From: an uncultured beta proteobacterium
Lineage (GTDB): Bacteria; Pseudomonadota; Gammaproteobacteria; Burkholderiales; Burkholderiaceae_C
Direction of reading: 5' to 3'
Assembly (NCBI GenBank): GCA_903845935.1
Contig: CAIMZI010000064.1
Coordinates: forward strand, 1 to 64,000
DNA: 64,000 nucleotides
Shown here piece after piece: positions 61,208 through 64,000 of the stretch. Below the pieces are notes generated by a model. The model ran no database searches. It saw only the letters and a list, made by a program, of their open reading frames with translations, and was not told the DNA's origin. How positions within the stretch are numbered: the first letter of the stretch is position 1; each line of letters starts with the position of its first letter. The translations under genes were made by a program, and so were the position numbers.

Positions 61208-61977
61208 GCAACACCCTGCTTTCCATCCGCAATGTCAGCAAGCGCTTCGGTGGCCTGCATGTGCTGCAAGACGTCAACTTTGAAGTGCCAGCCGGCAGCA
61301 TCTACGGTTTGATCGGGCCCAATGGCGCGGGCAAGACAACCGTATTCAATCTGGTCACCGGTCTGCTGCAACCCAATGGCGGCAACATCGACTTCCAGGG
61401 TGAAAGCCTCTTGGGTCTGCCTAGTCACCGCATCACCCACCGTGGCATTGCGCGCACCTTCCAGAACATCCGCATCTTCAAGGAAATGGACCTGCTGGAA
61501 AACGTGATGGTCGGACTGCACGACCATCTGGAATACGGCACCCTGGGTCTGTTGTTCAATACGCCGGGCTATCGCCGCGCCGAGAAAAAGGCCCGCGAGC
61601 GCGCCCTTGAGTTGCTGACCTGGGTCGGGCTGGATCACAAGGCCGACCTGCTGGCCGACAGCCTGTCCTATGGCGACCAGCGCAAGCTGGAGTTCGCCCG
61701 AGCGCTAGCCACCGAGCCCAAGCTGTTGCTGCTCGATGAGCCGGTGGCCGGCATGAACCCCTCGGAAAAAACCGTGTTGATGGAAGAGATACGCAACATC
61801 CGCGATCGCGGCTACGGCGTCTTCATGATCGAGCACGACATGCGCTTTGTCATGGGCCTGTGCGACCGCATCGCAGTGCTGAACTTCGGGCGCATCATCG
61901 CCGAGGGCAATCCCGACCAGATCCGCAACAACCCCGAGGTGATTGAAGCCTATCTGGGCAAAGAGGACGACCAATGA
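61204..61977 (+). CDS. livG: Branched-chain amino acid ABC transporter ATPase LivG
   Basis: The 257-residue ATPase has Walker A GPNGAGKTT, signature LSYGDQRKLEFARAL, Walker B LLLLDEPVAGMN and the LivG-type C-terminal AEGNPDQIRNNPEVIEAYLG. The ATG at 61204 overlaps the livM stop; the longer frame from 61177 is inside livM. Confidence 0.96.
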   Translation: MSNTLLSIRNVSKRFGGLHVLQDVNFEVPAGSIYGLIGPNGAGKTTVFNLVTGLLQPNGGNIDFQGESLLGLPSHRITHRGIARTFQNIRIFKEMDLLENVMVGLHDHLEYGTLGLLFNTPGYRRAEKKARERALELLTWVGLDHKADLLADSLSYGDQRKLEFARALATEPKLLLLDEPVAGMNPSEKTVLMEEIRNIRDRGYGVFMIEHDMRFVMGLCDRIAVLNFGRIIAEGNPDQIRNNPEVIEAYLGKEDDQ

Positions 61978-62038
61978 GCGCAGTGCCGGCCCGCCCCAAA
62001 CCAGCGCGCACCGCAGTGCGCAGCACGGAGTTATCCAA

Positions 62039-62752
62039 ATGACCGTGTGTCTTCGCATCACCGACCTGGCCGTGGCCTACGGTCACATCGAGGCCGTCAA
62101 GGGCATTGCGTTGGAGCTGCAGACCGGGGAAATTACGGCCCTGGTCGGAGCCAACGGCGCCGGCAAAAGCACCACGCTGCTGGCCCTGTCCGGCCTGCTC
62201 AAGCCCAAGCGCGGCAGGGTCGAGTTTGAGGGCGAGGACATCAGCCGCCTGGCACCGAATCAGATCGTGCAGCGCGGTGTGGTGCAAGTGCCCGAGGGTC
62301 GCGCCATCCTGAGCACGCTGACCGTGCTGGAGAACCTGCAACTCGGCGCCTACACGCGCCGGGACAAGGCCGGAATCCAACAATCGCTGGACGAGATTTA
62401 CCACCTGCTGCCGCGCCTGAAGGACCGCGCCACCCAGTTCGCCGGCAATCTGTCGGGCGGCGAGCAGCAGATGCTGGCCATAGGACGCGCCCTGATGGCC
62501 AAGCCCAAACTGCTACTCTTGGATGAGCCCTCCATGGGCCTGGCTCCCATCATGGTGCAGGAGATTTTTCGCACCCTGGTCACCATCAACAAGGGCGGCC
62601 TCTCGGTACTGCTGGTGGAGCAGAACGTGCGTCAGGCGCTCAAGATTGCGCGCCACGGTTTTGTCATAGAGACCGGCAAAATCGTTTTGGCCGATACCGG
62701 TGCCAAGCTGCTGGCCGACCCCAGGGTCGAAGCCGCCTATCTGGGCGGCTAA
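62039..62752 (+). CDS. livF: Branched-chain amino acid ABC transporter ATPase LivF
   Basis: The 237-residue ATPase has Walker A GANGAGKST, signature LSGGEQQMLAIGRAL, Walker B LLLLDEPSMGLAP and the LivF ending ADPRVEAAYLGG. The ATG at 62039 follows CGGAG. A 61-base gap with no gene separates it from livG. Its stop overlaps the end of the convergent acyl-CoA dehydrogenase by four bases. Confidence 0.96.
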   Translation: MTVCLRITDLAVAYGHIEAVKGIALELQTGEITALVGANGAGKSTTLLALSGLLKPKRGRVEFEGEDISRLAPNQIVQRGVVQVPEGRAILSTLTVLENLQLGAYTRRDKAGIQQSLDEIYHLLPRLKDRATQFAGNLSGGEQQMLAIGRALMAKPKLLLLDEPSMGLAPIMVQEIFRTLVTINKGGLSVLLVEQNVRQALKIARHGFVIETGKIVLADTGAKLLADPRVEAAYLGG

Positions 62753-63990
62753 GCCGACAGCTCGCGAATCACCTGCTTGCCCAACGCCATCATGTGCACC
62801 TGGTCCGGGCCGTCGGCAATGCGGCACCAGCGCGCATAGTTAAAGGCCTCGGCCAGAAAATAGTCATCGGTCAGGCCGCCGGCTCCGTGCATCTGGATCG
62901 CCATATCGATCACCTCGGCGCCCAGTTGCGGCACCATGATCTTGGCCATGGCAATCAGGTCCATGGCGGCCTTGTTGCCCAGACGGTCCATCTTGTCAGC
63001 AGCGCGCAGCGTCAGCAACCGGCACATTTCCACCTTGGAAGCCATCAGCGCAATGCTCTCGCGTACCGAGCCCTGTTCGCTGAGTTTTTTACCGAACACC
63101 ACGCGGCTGTTGACGCGCTTGCAGGCGGTCTCCAAAGCGCGTTGCGCGGCACCGATCACCCGCATGCAGTGGTGGATGCGGCCAGGCCCCAGTCGGCCCT
63201 GCGCAATCTCGAAACCGCGTCCCTCGCCCAGCAGGATATTGGCCTTGGGCACGCGCACATTCTCAAAAAGCACCTCGGCGTGGCCATGCGGCTCTTCCCA
63301 GTAACCCATGGTGCTCAAGGGGCGGACGATGGTCACGCCCGGCGTGTCGCGTGGTAGCAGCACCTGCGACTGCTGGATGTGGCGGTTGGGGTTGTCGGGA
63401 TCGGTCTTGCCCATCACGATAAAGATTTTGCAGGCGTCAAACATGGCGCCGGTGGCAAACCATTTGCGCCCGTTGATCACGTAATCGTCGCCATCCCCTT
63501 GAATGGATAGTTCCACATTGGTGGCGTCGCTGGAGCCCACCTCCGGCTCGGTCATCAGATAGGCCGATCGGATCTCGCCGGCCAGCAGCGGTGTCAGCCA
63601 TTGCTCCTGCTGCGCCGGCGTGGCGTAGCGCGCAAACACCTCCATATTGCCGGTGTCGGGCGCGCTGCAGTTGAACACCTCGGCCGCCCAAAACACCCGG
63701 CCCATGATCTCGGCCAGCGGCGCGTATTCGGCATTGCTCAGGCCCTGGCCGCCGTGTTCATGACCCGGCATGAACAGATTCCACAGCCCTTGCGCCTTTG
63801 CTTGGGCCTTGAGGCTTTGCAAAATTGGCGGCTCGCTCCAGCGGTTCTGCGCGGTCTGCTGTTTGAACAGGTGCTCGTTTGGCAGCACATGCTCGTCCAT
63901 GAAGGCGCTCAGTTCCTGTTGCAAAGTTTTGACGCGGGGGGAATGTTCAAAGTCCAAAGTTGGCTCCGTTAAAAGGCATGGCCAGACCAT
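62749..63990 (-). CDS. Acyl-CoA dehydrogenase (ACAD10/11-like)
   Basis: The product, up to 413 residues, is a flavin-dependent acyl-CoA dehydrogenase: AYLMTEPEVGSSDATN (FAD/substrate loop), ADGPDQVHMMALGKQVIREL at the C-terminus, and GAGGLTDDYFLAEAFNYAR. The last pattern is typical of the ACAD10/11-like group that acts on longer or branched substrates. The ATG at 63990 lacks a ribosome binding site. A TTG at 63957 has GGAG seven bases upstream and yields a start beginning DFEHSPRVK, so it is the likelier start. The frame remains open to the window edge. Its overlap with livF suggests a role in breaking down what the transporter imports, but this is only inference. Confidence 0.93.
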   Translation of the reverse strand: MVWPCLLTEPTLDFEHSPRVKTLQQELSAFMDEHVLPNEHLFKQQTAQNRWSEPPILQSLKAQAKAQGLWNLFMPGHEHGGQGLSNAEYAPLAEIMGRVFWAAEVFNCSAPDTGNMEVFARYATPAQQEQWLTPLLAGEIRSAYLMTEPEVGSSDATNVELSIQGDGDDYVINGRKWFATGAMFDACKIFIVMGKTDPDNPNRHIQQSQVLLPRDTPGVTIVRPLSTMGYWEEPHGHAEVLFENVRVPKANILLGEGRGFEIAQGRLGPGRIHHCMRVIGAAQRALETACKRVNSRVVFGKKLSEQGSVRESIALMASKVEMCRLLTLRAADKMDRLGNKAAMDLIAMAKIMVPQLGAEVIDMAIQMHGAGGLTDDYFLAEAFNYARWCRIADGPDQVHMMALGKQVIRELSA

Positions 63991-64000
63991 AGCCGCATTG

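Overview
The window looks like chromosome of a betaproteobacterium of the Burkholderiales, most likely Comamonadaceae (Rhodoferax/Polaromonas-like). This is inferred from gene content and order: a short Trp-rich TIGR04438-type protein, a ccoIS-ccoNOQP cluster beside fnr and hemN, an intracellular PHA depolymerase of Cupriavidus PhaZ1 type, a full ISC operon, and GC-rich coding sequence. No plasmid, prophage, insertion sequence or CRISPR array was recognised.

Layout. 1-3.3 kb: two exported small proteins, tRNA-Arg(TCT) and a winged-helix/TPR regulator. 3.3-9.6 kb: murI and class I fumarase on the minus strand, divergent from acetyl-CoA synthetase; then a KirBac-type K+ channel, a small cytochrome c and a Trp-rich membrane protein. 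9.6-14.6 kb: ilvD, divergent from lgt, an enoyl-CoA hydratase and a malonyl-CoA-synthetase-like ligase. 14.6-20.1 kb: a signalling cluster of a FIST-domain protein, a hybrid PAS histidine kinase and a REC-HD-GYP protein, which resembles NosP/NahK-type nitric-oxide signalling feeding into c-di-GMP. 20.1-30.4 kb: the high-affinity cbb3 oxidase locus (ccoI, ccoS, ccoNOQP, fixH-like), fnr, hemN, a SafE-like membrane protein and dusA, with four FNR boxes read in the sequence. 30.4-38.6 kb: the methylmalonyl-CoA pathway for propionyl-CoA (GntR regulator, mutase, MeaB, PccB, PccA, VOC epimerase candidate). 38.6-43.3 kb: orphan RnfB-like ferredoxin, PHA depolymerase, a P1-nuclease/phospholipase-C-fold protein and an aromatic/aspartate aminotransferase. 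43.4-51.7 kb: uvrB, iscR-iscS-iscU-iscA-hscB-hscA-fdx and dnaQ, then tRNA-Val(CAC).

The stretch from tRNA-Val to about 58.1 kb differs from the rest. It holds a frameshifted ihfB remnant, a degenerate HD-GYP protein that has lost its catalytic motifs, a decayed histidine-kinase remnant, a membrane stub, one apparently intact sensor kinase, and a chimeric broken chemotaxis receptor. Coding density and codon character change here. It reads as an accessory, decaying sensory region anchored at a tRNA gene, though no attachment repeat was found. From 58.3 kb the window returns to housekeeping: a livKHMGF branched-chain amino acid/amide ABC transporter and a convergent acyl-CoA dehydrogenase.

Taken together the genes suit an aerobe or microaerophile that lives on organic acids, stores PHA, switches to a high-affinity oxidase when oxygen is scarce through FNR, and funnels acetate, propionate, malonate and branched-chain substrates into CoA thioesters. 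Starts were re-chosen from ribosome binding sites and promoter spacing where the longest frame looked wrong; these choices are noted in each entry.
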